64,000 bases of DNA from Oscillospiraceae bacterium (GTDB lineage: Bacteria; Bacillota; Clostridia; Oscillospirales; Oscillospiraceae). The notes beneath the pieces are model-generated. The model was not told the origin of the DNA and searched no databases. It saw nothing but the letters and a program-made list of their open reading frames with translations. The position numbers and the translations under genes are program-made. Shown here in pieces: positions 51,754-60,659 of this stretch (position 1 is its first letter; every line of letters begins with the position of its first letter). The stretch covers positions 22,999-86,998 of the forward strand of contig JAFWGE010000003.1 of the NCBI GenBank assembly GCA_017512485.1, in the 5' to 3' direction.

Positions 51754-52293
51754 ATGAGAACAAGCCCGTTTGAACCGGGATTCTTTCAGGATGATCTGGC
51801 TTCCCTGGGGGTAACATCCTGGGGAAGTGTAAGACCAGGGGACATCCCATTGAGTCCGGAAATAAGGAAGATATGCGAGGACAATACGTGCCGCAGTTAC
51901 GGGACCACATGGGCGTGTCCCCCGGCGGTGGGGACTTTTGAAGAATGCAGGGACATTATCCGCTCCTACTCAGGAGCCTTGGTGTTCTCCACAGTATGCC
52001 CGTTGGAGGACTCTTTCGATTTTGAAGGCATGGCCCGCGGGCACCGGGAATTCAAGAAGGTGTGCGACCGGGTGGGGGAGAAACTGGAGAAGCCTTTTCT
52101 GTTGCTTTCCAACGAGGGCTGCATAAGGTGCCGGGAGTGCACATACCCAGAGGCGCCGTGCCGCTTTCCGGAGAAGCTGTACCCCTCGCTGGAGGGATTC
52201 GGAGTGCTGGTGGGGGAACTGGCTTCCATGGCGGGGGTGAAGTACAGAAACCCGGGAGCGGTAACGTATTTCGGCATGATATGCTGGGATTGA
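51754..52293 (+). CDS. DUF2284 metal-binding protein
   Basis: The 179-residue protein has two cysteine groups: C41, C46, C55 and C65 (CEDNTCRSYG, ACPPAVG, EEC) and a later ferredoxin-like run (GCIRCRECTYPEAPC, about residues 122-137). DUF2284 proteins are predicted iron-sulfur or metal-binding proteins of unknown function, often beside corrinoid or radical-SAM genes in clostridia. GGAGGG precedes ATG. It is 23 bases from the following ohrR-like gene and its leader suggests control by RNA. Confidence 0.85.
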   Translation: MRTSPFEPGFFQDDLASLGVTSWGSVRPGDIPLSPEIRKICEDNTCRSYGTTWACPPAVGTFEECRDIIRSYSGALVFSTVCPLEDSFDFEGMARGHREFKKVCDRVGEKLEKPFLLLSNEGCIRCRECTYPEAPCRFPEKLYPSLEGFGVLVGELASMAGVKYRNPGAVTYFGMICWD

Positions 52294-52316
52294 CCGTGCT
52301 TTTGGGGGTGTGACAC

Positions 52317-52793
52317 ATGAAAGATACGAAAGACAGAGCGGGAGCCTGCACAGACAGATACTCGGCCCTGCTGCTGGAAAACCAGCTGTGCTTCCCACTG
52401 TATGCGGCTTCACGGGAAGTGATACGGCTGCACAGACCCCTTCTCGACCCCATGGGGATCACATATACACAGTACGTCACCATGATGGCGGTGTGGCAGG
52501 AGGGGCCCCTGAGTGTGAAAGACCTGGGACGCAGCCTCCGGCTTGACAGCGGTACCCTGACCCCGGTGCTAAAGAGCCTGGAAGCCAGGGGACTGGTGAA
52601 CAGACGGCGATGTGTTGACGACGAGCGGGTCTGCCTGGTGAGCGCCACCGAGGCTGGCATGGAACTCAGGGAGAAAGCCCTGGGTGTGCCTGATGCGGTG
52701 AGGAACTGTCTGAGACTGGAGAGCAGTGAACTCTCGGAACTGTACCGGCTGCTGCATAAGCTGTTGGGAGACGGTGAAGACGGCGACAGATGA
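52317..52793 (+). CDS. ohrR: OhrR-type MarR-family regulator
   Basis: The 158-residue winged-helix protein has the OhrR N-terminal signature ENQLCFPLYAASRE, with the peroxide-sensing Cys25, and the conserved YTQYVTMMAVWQ and DSGTLTPVLKSLEARGLV recognition helix. OhrR represses an organic-peroxide reductase gene (ohr), but no ohr is adjacent. It is co-oriented with the DUF2284 gene and may sense redox stress in that unit. The direct repeat TTATGTAAAT (52795-52804 and 52809-52818) after the gene could be an operator. Confidence 0.85.
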   Translation: MKDTKDRAGACTDRYSALLLENQLCFPLYAASREVIRLHRPLLDPMGITYTQYVTMMAVWQEGPLSVKDLGRSLRLDSGTLTPVLKSLEARGLVNRRRCVDDERVCLVSATEAGMELREKALGVPDAVRNCLRLESSELSELYRLLHKLLGDGEDGDR

Positions 52794-52919
52794 ATTATGT
52801 AAATAATATTATGTAAATTAAAGCCTTGCAGTCAGAACAAATGGACTCGGACAACACAACCGAACGGCTGATGATGCAGAAGCCGTTTGCGAGTATAGGG
52901 GACGGGATATACTTATACG

Positions 52920-52959
52920 CAAAAACCCGGCGCCGGGCGAAAATGCCAGGCGCCGGGTT
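52920..52959 (-). terminator. Terminator of the dus-sigma-anti-sigma operon
   Basis: AACCCGGCGCC / GGCGCCGGGTT over a 14-base loop; on the minus strand it is followed by TTTTTGCG. Confidence 0.8.
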
Positions 52960-52971
52960 GCATGTGGTGTA

Positions 52972-54018
52972 TTACTGTTTCAGGGCAGTTATAAGAAGCA
53001 GCCATGTATCCTGCCCAAGCTGGCCGTAGCGGTCAAGGATGTACGACATCTTCATATTGTCCAGACTCTCGGTGAGCTGGCTAAACAGTTCTCCGCTAAT
53101 TATCAGGTATTGATTGTCCTCCTCGTCCCAGGAATAGTATTTGTACTGCTCCAGTACGTCGGGGGGATCGATTTTCTCATCCAGTACCATTATGGCGCCG
53201 CAGCTGTAACCATTTATCTCGATGGGGCCGCCGTTAGCCTCATCTGTGATGTCCCCCTTTGCCGGAGCCCGGGACTGAGAAGACCCATCAGGAAGCGTAT
53301 CGGAGGGGGAGGTCCCGTGTCCGCTCGCGGAGACAAATGCGCCTTCCGCTCCGGAACCGCCGTCACGCACCGGCTCTTCGGGGGCTGCGTCGTCTGAGGC
53401 TTCTTCAGACGTATATGAATCTGCCATTGTCGCAGCACTTCCCGCGGGAGCCGCTCCGGTGACCTGTGAGGAGGGAAGATCGCCGCCGGCCGTAAAACTG
53501 GATACCGCATCGGGGGAAGCTTCTGGCTGCGTTTCGCCGTGTTTGGCTGAACCGTAATTGCCGGTATCGTTGACATCCACGTACTGTAACGATTCGGTGG
53601 ACGCTGAGTCCTTGTTCCTGGCATTGCTCTTTCCAGAGCCGAATATGGCCGGGGCGGCGACGACTGTTATCACCAACAGCACCAATACCGCGGCCAGGCC
53701 TGCGTATCGCTTTGTCCTTGATGGCAGGGAAGCCCAGAAACCAGGCTTTATGACGTTTTTCTCCTCCGGCTCGGAGGGTGTTGGATCCTCCCTTTCAAGT
53801 CTGGTCATAACCAGACGGGAAATGTCCGCCGGAGGTTCGGCCATTGAGGCCTCGTCGGCCAGGAGATCTTTAATTTCCCTGTATGACAGTGCCGCATTGT
53901 AGCATGATCGGCAACTGTTAATATGTTCTGACAGCTCGTTTCGGAGGGAGTCGTCAAGCTCACCGTCCATAAACGCGCTGAGCATTTCCAGATATCTTCC
54001 GCAATCACTCATATCCAT
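52972..54018 (-). CDS. Membrane anti-sigma factor with zinc-finger domain
   Basis: The 348-residue protein starts with a zf-HC2/ZAS domain (HINSCRSC at about 30-37, the HxxxCxxC motif) that binds the sigma factor, then a transmembrane helix at about 108-126 and a long Ser/Glu/Ala-rich extracytoplasmic region ending in a small folded domain. Its ATG overlaps the sigma stop as TGATG. In this architecture envelope stress or redox change releases the cognate sigma factor. Confidence 0.88.
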   Translation of the reverse strand: MDMSDCGRYLEMLSAFMDGELDDSLRNELSEHINSCRSCYNAALSYREIKDLLADEASMAEPPADISRLVMTRLEREDPTPSEPEEKNVIKPGFWASLPSRTKRYAGLAAVLVLLVITVVAAPAIFGSGKSNARNKDSASTESLQYVDVNDTGNYGSAKHGETQPEASPDAVSSFTAGGDLPSSQVTGAAPAGSAATMADSYTSEEASDDAAPEEPVRDGGSGAEGAFVSASGHGTSPSDTLPDGSSQSRAPAKGDITDEANGGPIEINGYSCGAIMVLDEKIDPPDVLEQYKYYSWDEEDNQYLIISGELFSQLTESLDNMKMSYILDRYGQLGQDTWLLLITALKQ

Positions 54019-54623
54019 CACGCTCCTGTACTACGGTTTGACGCATAAGGCTCGTAAAAGTTCCCGCTCTCGATAAGCTTCCTGCGAAGGAACTCCCTGG
54101 CTCGGAATATGCGTGATTTCACTGTACCTGGTTTGATATCCAGTTTGTTTCCTATCTCTTCATAGGACATTCCTGCATTTTCTCGCATAACAAGCACAGC
54201 CCTGAAATCTTCTGGCATGGAGGCGAGGGTCTCGCCGACAGCCCTTGCCAGTTCTTTCCTCTCAAGGCTGGCCTCGGGGCTGTAGCGCAGATCAGGTATC
54301 TCCGTTTCCTGTTCCTGGCCGTCGTCATTTATAGTGGTGAGGGACACTGTTCTGTCGGCCCCGGCAGAGTTCTTGCGGCGCAGGTCGCCGCAGACGTGGA
54401 CAGTTATCCTGTACAGCCATGTGGCGAAGCTGCTGTCGCCCTTGAAGCTTTCCAGACCGCGGTACGCCCTGAGGAATGCTTCCTGGGAGACGTCCATGGC
54501 GTCCTCCGGGTCGCCGGTCATGCGGTAGGCAAGATTGTATACCCGCTTCTGGTGTTCTTTTACCAGTTCCTCAAAGGCGGACCTGTCACCCAACTGGGCA
54601 CGTCTTACAAGTTCCTCGCTCAA
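54018..54623 (-). CDS. ECF sigma factor (SigW/RpoE-like)
   Basis: The 201-residue protein has sigma region 2 (EHQKRVYNLAYRMTGDPEDAMDVSQEAFLRAYRGLESF) and region 4 (LASMPEDFRAVLVMRENAGMSYEEIGNKLDIKPGTVKSRIFRARE) and no region 1.1 or 3. I prefer TTG at 54623, with GAGGTGA upstream, to GTG 54632. It is 5 bases after dus and is translationally coupled to its anti-sigma factor, so the triad is one operon. Its regulon cannot be read here. Confidence 0.9.
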   Translation of the reverse strand: MSEELVRRAQLGDRSAFEELVKEHQKRVYNLAYRMTGDPEDAMDVSQEAFLRAYRGLESFKGDSSFATWLYRITVHVCGDLRRKNSAGADRTVSLTTINDDGQEQETEIPDLRYSPEASLERKELARAVGETLASMPEDFRAVLVMRENAGMSYEEIGNKLDIKPGTVKSRIFRAREFLRRKLIESGNFYEPYASNRSTGA

Positions 54624-54628
54624 ATATA

Positions 54629-55597
54629 TCACCTCAGATCCCGTTTGATGTCTTTGGTTATCTCGTATATGTCTTCCATTGACGAAAGCTGCGTTATTCT
54701 CCGTCTGTAATAACCGGAATATGGGACACCCTTAAGGTACCAGGCGTAATGTCTGCGTGCTTCCAAAGCGGCAGCTTTTTCACCTTTGTGAGCTGCGGCC
54801 ATCTCGAACTGCCTCACCGCGTCGTCGCAGCGGCGTTCAACGGAGGGGGGCGGAAGCGGGGACCTGCCCTCCAGGGCCAGCTTGCAGTCCCTGAATATCC
54901 ACGGGCTGCCAAAAGAACCGCGCCCTATCATGAGCATGTCCGCACCGGTGGCTTTGAGGGCCCTTATGGCGCTCTCGGGGGAGCAGATGTCCCCGTTGGC
55001 GATGACCGGTATGGACACAGCCTTCTTGACCGACGCTATGGTGTCCCAATCCGCTGTGCCGGAGTACAGCTGTTTCCGTGTGCGTCCGTGGATGCAAACC
55101 GCCGCGGCGCCGCTTTTCTGGGCGGCCAGGGCTACTTCGGAGGCGTTGATGAGGCTTTTGTCCCAGCCCAGCCTCATCTTGACCGTGACGGGGACGTTCA
55201 CTGCCGAAACCACGGCTTCAACTATGCGCCCGGCCAGTTCCGGATCCTTCATTATGGCGCTGCCGTCACCATTGGAGACGATCTTGGGAGTGGGGCAGCC
55301 CATGTTTATATCTATTATTTCCGCCCCTGTCAGGCTCAGACACTTCCGGGCCGCCATAGCCATTACAGACGGGTCGTGCCCAAACAGCTGTACTGCGTAC
55401 GGGTATTCACCTTCGGCACGGGACATCAGCTGCACCGTTTTCTTATCCTGATAGCAAAGCGCCTGGGAACTTATCATCTCAGAGTATGTGAGACCCGCAC
55501 CGTATTCGCGGCAGATACTGCGGAAAGCCAGGTCGGTTACACCGGCCATTGGGGCCAGGCACAGGGTGGAATCTATGATCAAATCGCCTATGCGCAT
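54629..55597 (-). CDS. dusB: tRNA-dihydrouridine synthase DusB-type
   Basis: The 322-residue FMN enzyme reduces uridine in tRNA. The family landmarks are present: [13 protein letters not shown], the active-site Cys in [31 protein letters not shown] and the FMN-phosphate segment [11 protein letters not shown]. It heads the sigma/anti-sigma operon, an order seen in some clostridia. Confidence 0.95.
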   Translation of the reverse strand: MRIGDLIIDSTLCLAPMAGVTDLAFRSICREYGAGLTYSEMISSQALCYQDKKTVQLMSRAEGEYPYAVQLFGHDPSVMAMAARKCLSLTGAEIIDINMGCPTPKIVSNGDGSAIMKDPELAGRIVEAVVSAVNVPVTVKMRLGWDKSLINASEVALAAQKSGAAAVCIHGRTRKQLYSGTADWDTIASVKKAVSIPVIANGDICSPESAIRALKATGADMLMIGRGSFGSPWIFRDCKLALEGRSPLPPPSVERRCDDAVRQFEMAAAHKGEKAAALEARRHYAWYLKGVPYSGYYRRRITQLSSMEDIYEITKDIKRDLR

Positions 55598-55668
55598 ATG
55601 GAACGCCTTTCCGGGAGAAAAGCAGTATGTCCGGTGACCGCAGAAGGAACGTACCGGAATGTCCGATT

Positions 55669-55697
55669 ATTCTAACACAAACAGAGTGCTTATGCAA
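55669..55697 (-). promoter_or_regulatory. Promoter of the dusB-sigma operon
   Basis: Minus strand TTGCAT (55692-55697), 17-bp spacer, TAGAAT (55669-55674). It fits the vegetative sigma rather than an ECF promoter (no AAC/CGTC pair), so autoregulation is not evident. Confidence 0.6.
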
Positions 55698-55748
55698 GCG
55701 TCGGGAAGAGTCGTTTTCAACCTCGAAAGCGCTCTGAGACGGGTACGC

Positions 55749-57236
55749 TCACGCGAGGGATCCGCTTATCGTTTTGCCCTTCGCCAGGGCTGCGCCTACC
55801 AGAGTGCCGAACACGGCGCTCCTTCCGTTGTTGGCTCCGGGACATGTGACCGGATATGAGTTGGCAAAAAAATCTCCTTGGCTGTTGCCTATGGCGAAGA
55901 GCTTCGGGATGGGCTTGTCCGCGGGAGTGAGCACCCGTGAGTCACGGTCCACGTGGAGACCCAGGCACACATTCAGCAGCCATGCGGTTACCTTTGAGGC
56001 ATAGAAAGGGCCCTCCTCAACAGATGACAGGAAGCGGGCAGGAACCCCGAAGTCCCTGTCCTCACCGGAGCGGCACCAACCGTTGTAGCGCTCCACCGTT
56101 CCAAGCAGCTCATCGGCGGGGACCCCCATCAGAGCGGCCAGCCCCTCCAGAGTGTCCGAGCGCAAATAGTCCCCGGAGGCCACTGCGGACTCCATTTTTT
56201 CCTCTATGCCGACAAGCAGGGCAGCCCTGCGGGGCTCCTGCCTGAGCACGTGCTCACGGTACCGGCTGTCCCATACAGCCCAGGCTTCGTTTCCGGGGGC
56301 GTTGAGCCTGGCATTGGTAATTATGGGTTCCCAGCTCATCTCACAGCAGAAGCGCCTTCCCAGCTTGCTGACCATGAGCCAACTGGTCTGTATGCCGGGT
56401 CCCAGTGGGGTGAAATTCACCGGGTGGATCACTGCGGCTGCTCCGGAGCGGGAGACCGCAGCTCCGGCCATACGGCCCAGTATTATGCTGTCGCCGGAGT
56501 TTCCTCCCCGTGGAAAGTACTCGTTTTTATCCGCACGCAAGGCCTCAGGACACCATTTGAGCAGCATCCGCTCGTTTTCGGTTATGCCGCCGGCTGCAAG
56601 TATGATCCCCATACGAGCGGCGATTTCCACCGGACCGGAGGGGCAGGCAACCAGAACGCCGCAGGCACTGCCGCCATGCTTTATTATCTTTGCGGCGCGG
56701 CAGCCGAACATGAACTGCGCCCCATGAGCAACGGCGTCATCCCTCAGCATGCCCACAAAATGGCGGGCTACGGTCTTGTCCGACGTGGGGGCTGATCCGC
56801 CCTTCGGGAAAAAGTTGTGGGCAGTGCGGAACTGACGGAAGCGCGGTTCCAGGTCGTCCCAGTCGGCGCGGGCAGTCATATCGTCATTGAGACGTGTCTC
56901 AAGGCCGTATTTTTCGGCCAGGTCCAGGTAGCCGTCCATGGCGGCTCCGCTCCTGTCGGTGAAGACCCGGATCAGATCATAATTGGCGCGGCTTTGACCC
57001 CAAGCGTAGATAAGGCGGGCGGCCTCAAGAGGGTCTATTTCTATACCGGCCTCCCTCTGGAGACGGGAACCTATGGCTGCCACGTCCAGTCCGTGGGCTG
57101 TAATGCCCGACAGCTTTTCTATCACGATGACCTCCGCTCCCGCGGAGGCCGCAGCCTGGGCGGCAGCGCAGCCCGCGACGCCGGCGCCGATAACGGCTAC
57201 GTCGCAGTGCAGCATAAGAGTATTGTTTTCCGGCAT
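55749..57236 (-). CDS. FAD-dependent oxidoreductase, fumarate reductase flavoprotein-like (FAD_binding_2)
   Basis: The 495-residue soluble protein opens with an FAD Rossmann motif (AVIGAGVAGCAAAQAAASAGAEV) and ends in GNSQGDFFANSYPVTCPGANNGRSAVFG. The capping domain is in the middle. No signal peptide, FMN-binding or heme domain is present, so it is not a periplasmic respiratory reductase; the electron donor must be separate. Members reduce or dehydrogenate activated C=C bonds, for example in succinate-, steroid- or urocanate-type substrates. AAGGAG precedes ATG 57236. It is divergent from the thiolase and may feed the aromatic pathway. Confidence 0.82.
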   Translation of the reverse strand: MPENNTLMLHCDVAVIGAGVAGCAAAQAAASAGAEVIVIEKLSGITAHGLDVAAIGSRLQREAGIEIDPLEAARLIYAWGQSRANYDLIRVFTDRSGAAMDGYLDLAEKYGLETRLNDDMTARADWDDLEPRFRQFRTAHNFFPKGGSAPTSDKTVARHFVGMLRDDAVAHGAQFMFGCRAAKIIKHGGSACGVLVACPSGPVEIAARMGIILAAGGITENERMLLKWCPEALRADKNEYFPRGGNSGDSIILGRMAGAAVSRSGAAAVIHPVNFTPLGPGIQTSWLMVSKLGRRFCCEMSWEPIITNARLNAPGNEAWAVWDSRYREHVLRQEPRRAALLVGIEEKMESAVASGDYLRSDTLEGLAALMGVPADELLGTVERYNGWCRSGEDRDFGVPARFLSSVEEGPFYASKVTAWLLNVCLGLHVDRDSRVLTPADKPIPKLFAIGNSQGDFFANSYPVTCPGANNGRSAVFGTLVGAALAKGKTISGSLA

Positions 57237-57299
57237 GGGCAGCTCCTTTCGGCACCGGCCCCGGACACAGCCGGGACTGACGTTTTCTCTCACGGGATA

Positions 57300-57329
57300 A
57301 GTATACTACGCCTCCCGAAAAATGTGCAA
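57300..57329 (-). promoter_or_regulatory. Promoter of the flavoprotein gene
   Basis: Minus strand TTGCAC (57324-57329), 18-bp spacer, TATACT (57300-57305), divergent from the thiolase promoter. Confidence 0.55.
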
Positions 57330-57414
57330 CATTACACGAACACAATGGAGACGACAGGGATACGGAAAGTAACAAAATAATGTGAACAATCTTAAAAAAA
57401 CTCCCCCCTGGCGC

Positions 57415-57445
57415 TTGACTTTGGAACTGTACCAAGGTTTATTAT
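57415..57445 (+). promoter_or_regulatory. MerR-type promoter of the thiolase-led operon
   Basis: TTGACT (57415-57420) and TATTAT (57440-57445) are separated by 19 bp instead of 17. A dyad CTTTGG-N7-CCAAGG (57419-57424 and 57432-57437) lies in the spacer. An overlong spacer with a central dyad is the hallmark of promoters that a MerR-family activator untwists. The cluster encodes a MerR-type regulator at 60660. An 17-bp reading to TTTATT is possible but poorer. Confidence 0.65.
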
Positions 57446-57547
57446 CTAATAAGATATGGCGGGCGGAATCTGCCCCCGGCCATAACGAAAACACGATAAA
57501 ACATATTAAGGGACCGGGAAACGGCCCGAAAACGGAGGGAAATTCAA

Positions 57548-58804
57548 GTGTCGGAACTTCGAAACGTAGTTATTGTTGAAGGCTGCCGTACGGCAGTGGG
57601 CAAAATGGGCGGGGGACTCAAGCCTCTGAGCGCCTACGACATGGCTTGCGCCGTACTAAAGGGCATACTGGACCGCAGCGGGATAGACCCCAACGAGATC
57701 GACGAGGTGGTTATGGGTCACTGCCGCCAGACATCGGACGACCCTAACATAGCTCGTGTGGCTGCCCTTAAGGTAGGCATCCCCGACAAGACGCCCGCAT
57801 ACACCATCATGCGCCAGTGCGCATCCGCCATGACGGCAGTACAGCAGGCAGCCATGAGCGTTATGTGCGGTCAGAACGACGTCTGTATAGCCGGCGGCAC
57901 CGAGTCAATGTCCAACGCCGTGTTCTACATCCGCAACGCCCGCTGGGGCCTGGGCACCGGCACCACCGAGTTGGTCGACGCCCTTACCGAGGGACAGTTC
58001 AGAAGCCAGCCCTCCGAGATGTACGGCAGGTACAATATGGGTGCCACCGCCGAGAACATAGCATACAAGTACAATATCACCCGCGAGGAGCAGGACGCTT
58101 TCTCCCTCCTTTCACAGAGAAGGGCCATTGACGCTATTGACAGCGGACGCTTCAAAGAGGAGATCGTACCCGTGGTAGTGCCCCAGGGCCGCAAGAAGGA
58201 CCCCATAGTTTTCGACACTGACGAGTTCCCCAGCAGGACCACCAACGAGGAGAAGATGGCCAAACTGAAACCCGTCTTCAACATAACAAGGGATGAGCAG
58301 GACCGTATATACAACACTACCGAGCTCACCGGCACCGTTACCGCCGGTTCCTCTTCCGGACGCAACGACGGCGCCTCCGCCGTGCTGCTCATGAGCGAGG
58401 AGAAGGCCAAGGAGCTTGGCCTCAAGCCCATATGCAAGATCATCGGCATGGGCACCGCCGGCGTAGACCCCAGAGTGATGGGCCTCGGCCCCGTTTATGC
58501 CGTACCCAAGGCTCTTAAAAACGCTGGCCTCACCATCGACGACATACAGCTCATCGAGCTGAACGAGGCATTTGCTGCCCAGGCTCTGGGATGCATCAAG
58601 CTCCTGGGATGGGAAGACAAGATGGATATAATCAACGTCAACGGCGGCGCCATTGCCCTGGGCCATCCTGTGGGCTCCTCCGGTTGCCGTATACTGGTTT
58701 CCCTCATGTACGAGATGAAGCGCCGCGGCCTCAAGTACGGTCTTGCCACTCTTTGCATTGCGGGCGGTATGGGCCAGGCTACGGTCATAGAGATGTGTGA
58801 GTGA
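57548..58804 (+). CDS. Thiolase (acetyl-CoA acetyltransferase type)
   Basis: The 418-residue thiolase has the nucleophile Cys91 (MRQCASAMTA), the GGTESMSN loop, the catalytic NVNGGAIALGHPVGSSG histidine and the second cysteine in CIAGGMGQAT. It should interconvert acetoacetyl-CoA and two acetyl-CoA. The start is GTG 57548 after GGAGGG. As first gene of the cluster with BKACE, it would split the acetoacetyl-CoA made from triacetate. Sequence alone cannot exclude another 3-oxoacyl-CoA substrate. Confidence 0.93.
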   Translation: MSELRNVVIVEGCRTAVGKMGGGLKPLSAYDMACAVLKGILDRSGIDPNEIDEVVMGHCRQTSDDPNIARVAALKVGIPDKTPAYTIMRQCASAMTAVQQAAMSVMCGQNDVCIAGGTESMSNAVFYIRNARWGLGTGTTELVDALTEGQFRSQPSEMYGRYNMGATAENIAYKYNITREEQDAFSLLSQRRAIDAIDSGRFKEEIVPVVVPQGRKKDPIVFDTDEFPSRTTNEEKMAKLKPVFNITRDEQDRIYNTTELTGTVTAGSSSGRNDGASAVLLMSEEKAKELGLKPICKIIGMGTAGVDPRVMGLGPVYAVPKALKNAGLTIDDIQLIELNEAFAAQALGCIKLLGWEDKMDIINVNGGAIALGHPVGSSGCRILVSLMYEMKRRGLKYGLATLCIAGGMGQATVIEMCE

Positions 58805-58868
58805 TCCCACTCAGGGTTATAGTTTAATAGATCAATTATTTATATTGTTCTGAAAGGAGTGTGTTCAA

Positions 58869-59756
58869 ATGTCCAAGAGCAACAAGATCATAATCCAGGC
58901 CTGCATGTGCGGAGCCGGTACGAAGAAAGCTCAGGCGCCCACCGTGCCCTACACTCCCGAGGAGATAGCCCGCCAGGTGGTGGAAGTCGCCAAGGCAGGC
59001 GCCTCCGTGGCCCACATCCATGTCCGTGAGGACAAGGAAGTCAACGGTGAGATGCAGATCGGTTACAAATCCATGAGCCTTGAGAAGTTCACCGAGACCG
59101 TAGAGCTGTGCCGCAAATACTGCGGCGAAGCGGGCGTGGATATCGTTATTAACCTCACCACCTCCGGCGGCGAGTACGAGGATTACAAGAGGCTTCAGCA
59201 CCTTGGAGCCCTCAAGCCCGAGATGTGCTCTTTCGACCCCAACACCATTAACTGGGCCAACAGCTACATCTTCGAGAACAGCCCCCGCTTCCTCAACCTG
59301 CTTTCACAGGAAGTCGTGAAGCAGGACGTCAAGCCCGAGTTCGAAGTGTTCTACACCGGCCACATCGACAGCGTCATGTACTACGTTAACAAGTGGAACA
59401 TTCCCCAGCCTCCCCACATTCAGTTCATAATGGGCGTCGGCGGCTCCATGCCCGGCACCGCTGAGAACCTGGCTTTCCTGGTGGGCAAGCTGCCCGCGGG
59501 AGCTACTTGGTCCGTATCCGGCATAGGCAAAGCCCATATGCCCATGATGCTGGCTGGCCTGGCCCTGGGCTGCGACGGCCTGCGCGTGGGTCTGGAGGAC
59601 AACGTTGTTTACGGTTACGAGAACGGCAAGAAGATAATTGCCACCAACGTAACTCTGGTGGAGCGTGCCGTGGCTCTGGCCAAACTGGCCGGCCGCGAGA
59701 TTGCCACCGCCCAGGACGCCCGCGATATCCTCGGCATAACCAGGAAGTGCCTGTAA
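58869..59756 (+). CDS. Beta-keto-acid cleavage enzyme (BKACE, DUF849), candidate triacetate acetoacetate-lyase
   Basis: The 295-residue TIM-barrel protein has the zinc-binding HIHVRE motif (His49, His51, Arg53), INLTTSGGEYED and the later SVSGIGKAHMPM segment of the 3-keto-5-aminohexanoate cleavage family. BKACEs condense a beta-keto acid with acetyl-CoA to give acetoacetate and a new CoA ester. Here the likely beta-keto acid is 3,5-dioxohexanoate (triacetate), giving acetoacetate and acetoacetyl-CoA, by context with SDR, cyclase and dehydrogenase. AAAGGAG precedes the ATG. Confidence 0.92.
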   Translation: MSKSNKIIIQACMCGAGTKKAQAPTVPYTPEEIARQVVEVAKAGASVAHIHVREDKEVNGEMQIGYKSMSLEKFTETVELCRKYCGEAGVDIVINLTTSGGEYEDYKRLQHLGALKPEMCSFDPNTINWANSYIFENSPRFLNLLSQEVVKQDVKPEFEVFYTGHIDSVMYYVNKWNIPQPPHIQFIMGVGGSMPGTAENLAFLVGKLPAGATWSVSGIGKAHMPMMLAGLALGCDGLRVGLEDNVVYGYENGKKIIATNVTLVERAVALAKLAGREIATAQDARDILGITRKCL

Positions 59757-59796
59757 GCAGTAATTTCTTCACAATCTAAGAAAAGGAGCGATCATT

Positions 59797-60597
59797 ATGA
59801 AGAATCTGTTCGACCTCACGGGCAAGAACGCGATCGTAGTCGGCGGAGCAGGCGGGCTCGGCAAGCTCGTAGCCCAGGCCTTTGCCGAGGCTGGAGCCAA
59901 CGTCTGTATTGCGTCCCGCACCGAGGAGAAGCTGAAAGCTGCCTGTGAAGAGCTGAAGGAGCTCACCGGCAAGGAGTTCAAATACTACGTGATGGACGCC
60001 GGAAAAGAGGAGATGGTGGAAGCTGTCGCCAAACAGGCAAACGAGGACTACGGCCATATCGATATCCTCGTAAATTCCCAGGGTGTCAACAAAAAATTCC
60101 CCGCCCTCGATTTCCCCATGGATATCTTTGACAGCGTCATGCATGATGACGTAGCTTCCATCCTCATGACCAGCAAGCATTTCGGCAAGTACATGAAGGA
60201 GAACGGCTACGGCAAGATAGTCAACGTCACCTCTGTACGCGGTAAGATCGCCACCAAGGGCCCCGGCAACGCGGCATACTGCGCCGCCAAGGGCGCTGTG
60301 GACATGCTGACAAAACAGCTTGCCTCCGAGTTCGGCCCCTTCGGCATTACCGTAAACGCTTTCGGACCCAACATCATGAAGACTCCCATGATGACCAAGG
60401 TGTTTGAGATGCGCGCCGCCGAGGCCGGTATAACCGTGGATGAGTACCTGGAGCGCCAGGGCGCCGGACTGCCCATGCGCAGACTCTCCGACCCCGAGGA
60501 CTGCGTGGGCACAGCCCTGTTCCTCGCCGCCCCCGCTTCCGATTTCATGACCGGCAACATCCTCTATCCTGACGGCGGCCTTACCGCTATCGGCTGA
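59797..60597 (+). CDS. Short-chain dehydrogenase/reductase, candidate phloroglucinol reductase
   Basis: Classical SDR of 266 residues: GGAGGLGK cofactor loop at 16-23, catalytic Ser146 (NVTSVRG), Tyr161 and Lys165 (YCAAK), and the C-terminal DGGLTAIG. The NADP/NAD choice is not clear from the loop (ASRTEEK suggests NADPH). Phloroglucinol reductase in fermenting clostridia is an SDR that reduces the 1,3,5-trihydroxybenzene ring to dihydrophloroglucinol, and this gene sits in a cluster whose other members fit that pathway. A 3-oxoacyl reductase is the alternative. Confidence 0.9.
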   Translation: MKNLFDLTGKNAIVVGGAGGLGKLVAQAFAEAGANVCIASRTEEKLKAACEELKELTGKEFKYYVMDAGKEEMVEAVAKQANEDYGHIDILVNSQGVNKKFPALDFPMDIFDSVMHDDVASILMTSKHFGKYMKENGYGKIVNVTSVRGKIATKGPGNAAYCAAKGAVDMLTKQLASEFGPFGITVNAFGPNIMKTPMMTKVFEMRAAEAGITVDEYLERQGAGLPMRRLSDPEDCVGTALFLAAPASDFMTGNILYPDGGLTAIG

Positions 60598-60609
60598 CAG
60601 AAACAAAAC

Positions 60610-60641
60610 GCAGGCCGTACGCCCGGTGGCGTACGGCCTGC
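60610..60641. terminator. Bidirectional terminator between the SDR and merR genes
   Basis: A 14-bp perfect stem (GCAGGCCGTACGCC and its complement) with a CGGT loop lies between convergent genes. On the minus strand GTTTTGTTTC follows, so it ends merR; on the plus side the T run is missing. Confidence 0.75.
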
Positions 60642-60659
60642 TGTAAACGGTGCGTTCTA

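Noticed and set aside
51543-51773. Small Cys-containing open frame before the DUF2284 gene
   Set aside because: It runs through the stable hairpins of the leader and into the next gene in another frame; there is no ribosome site and no family pattern.
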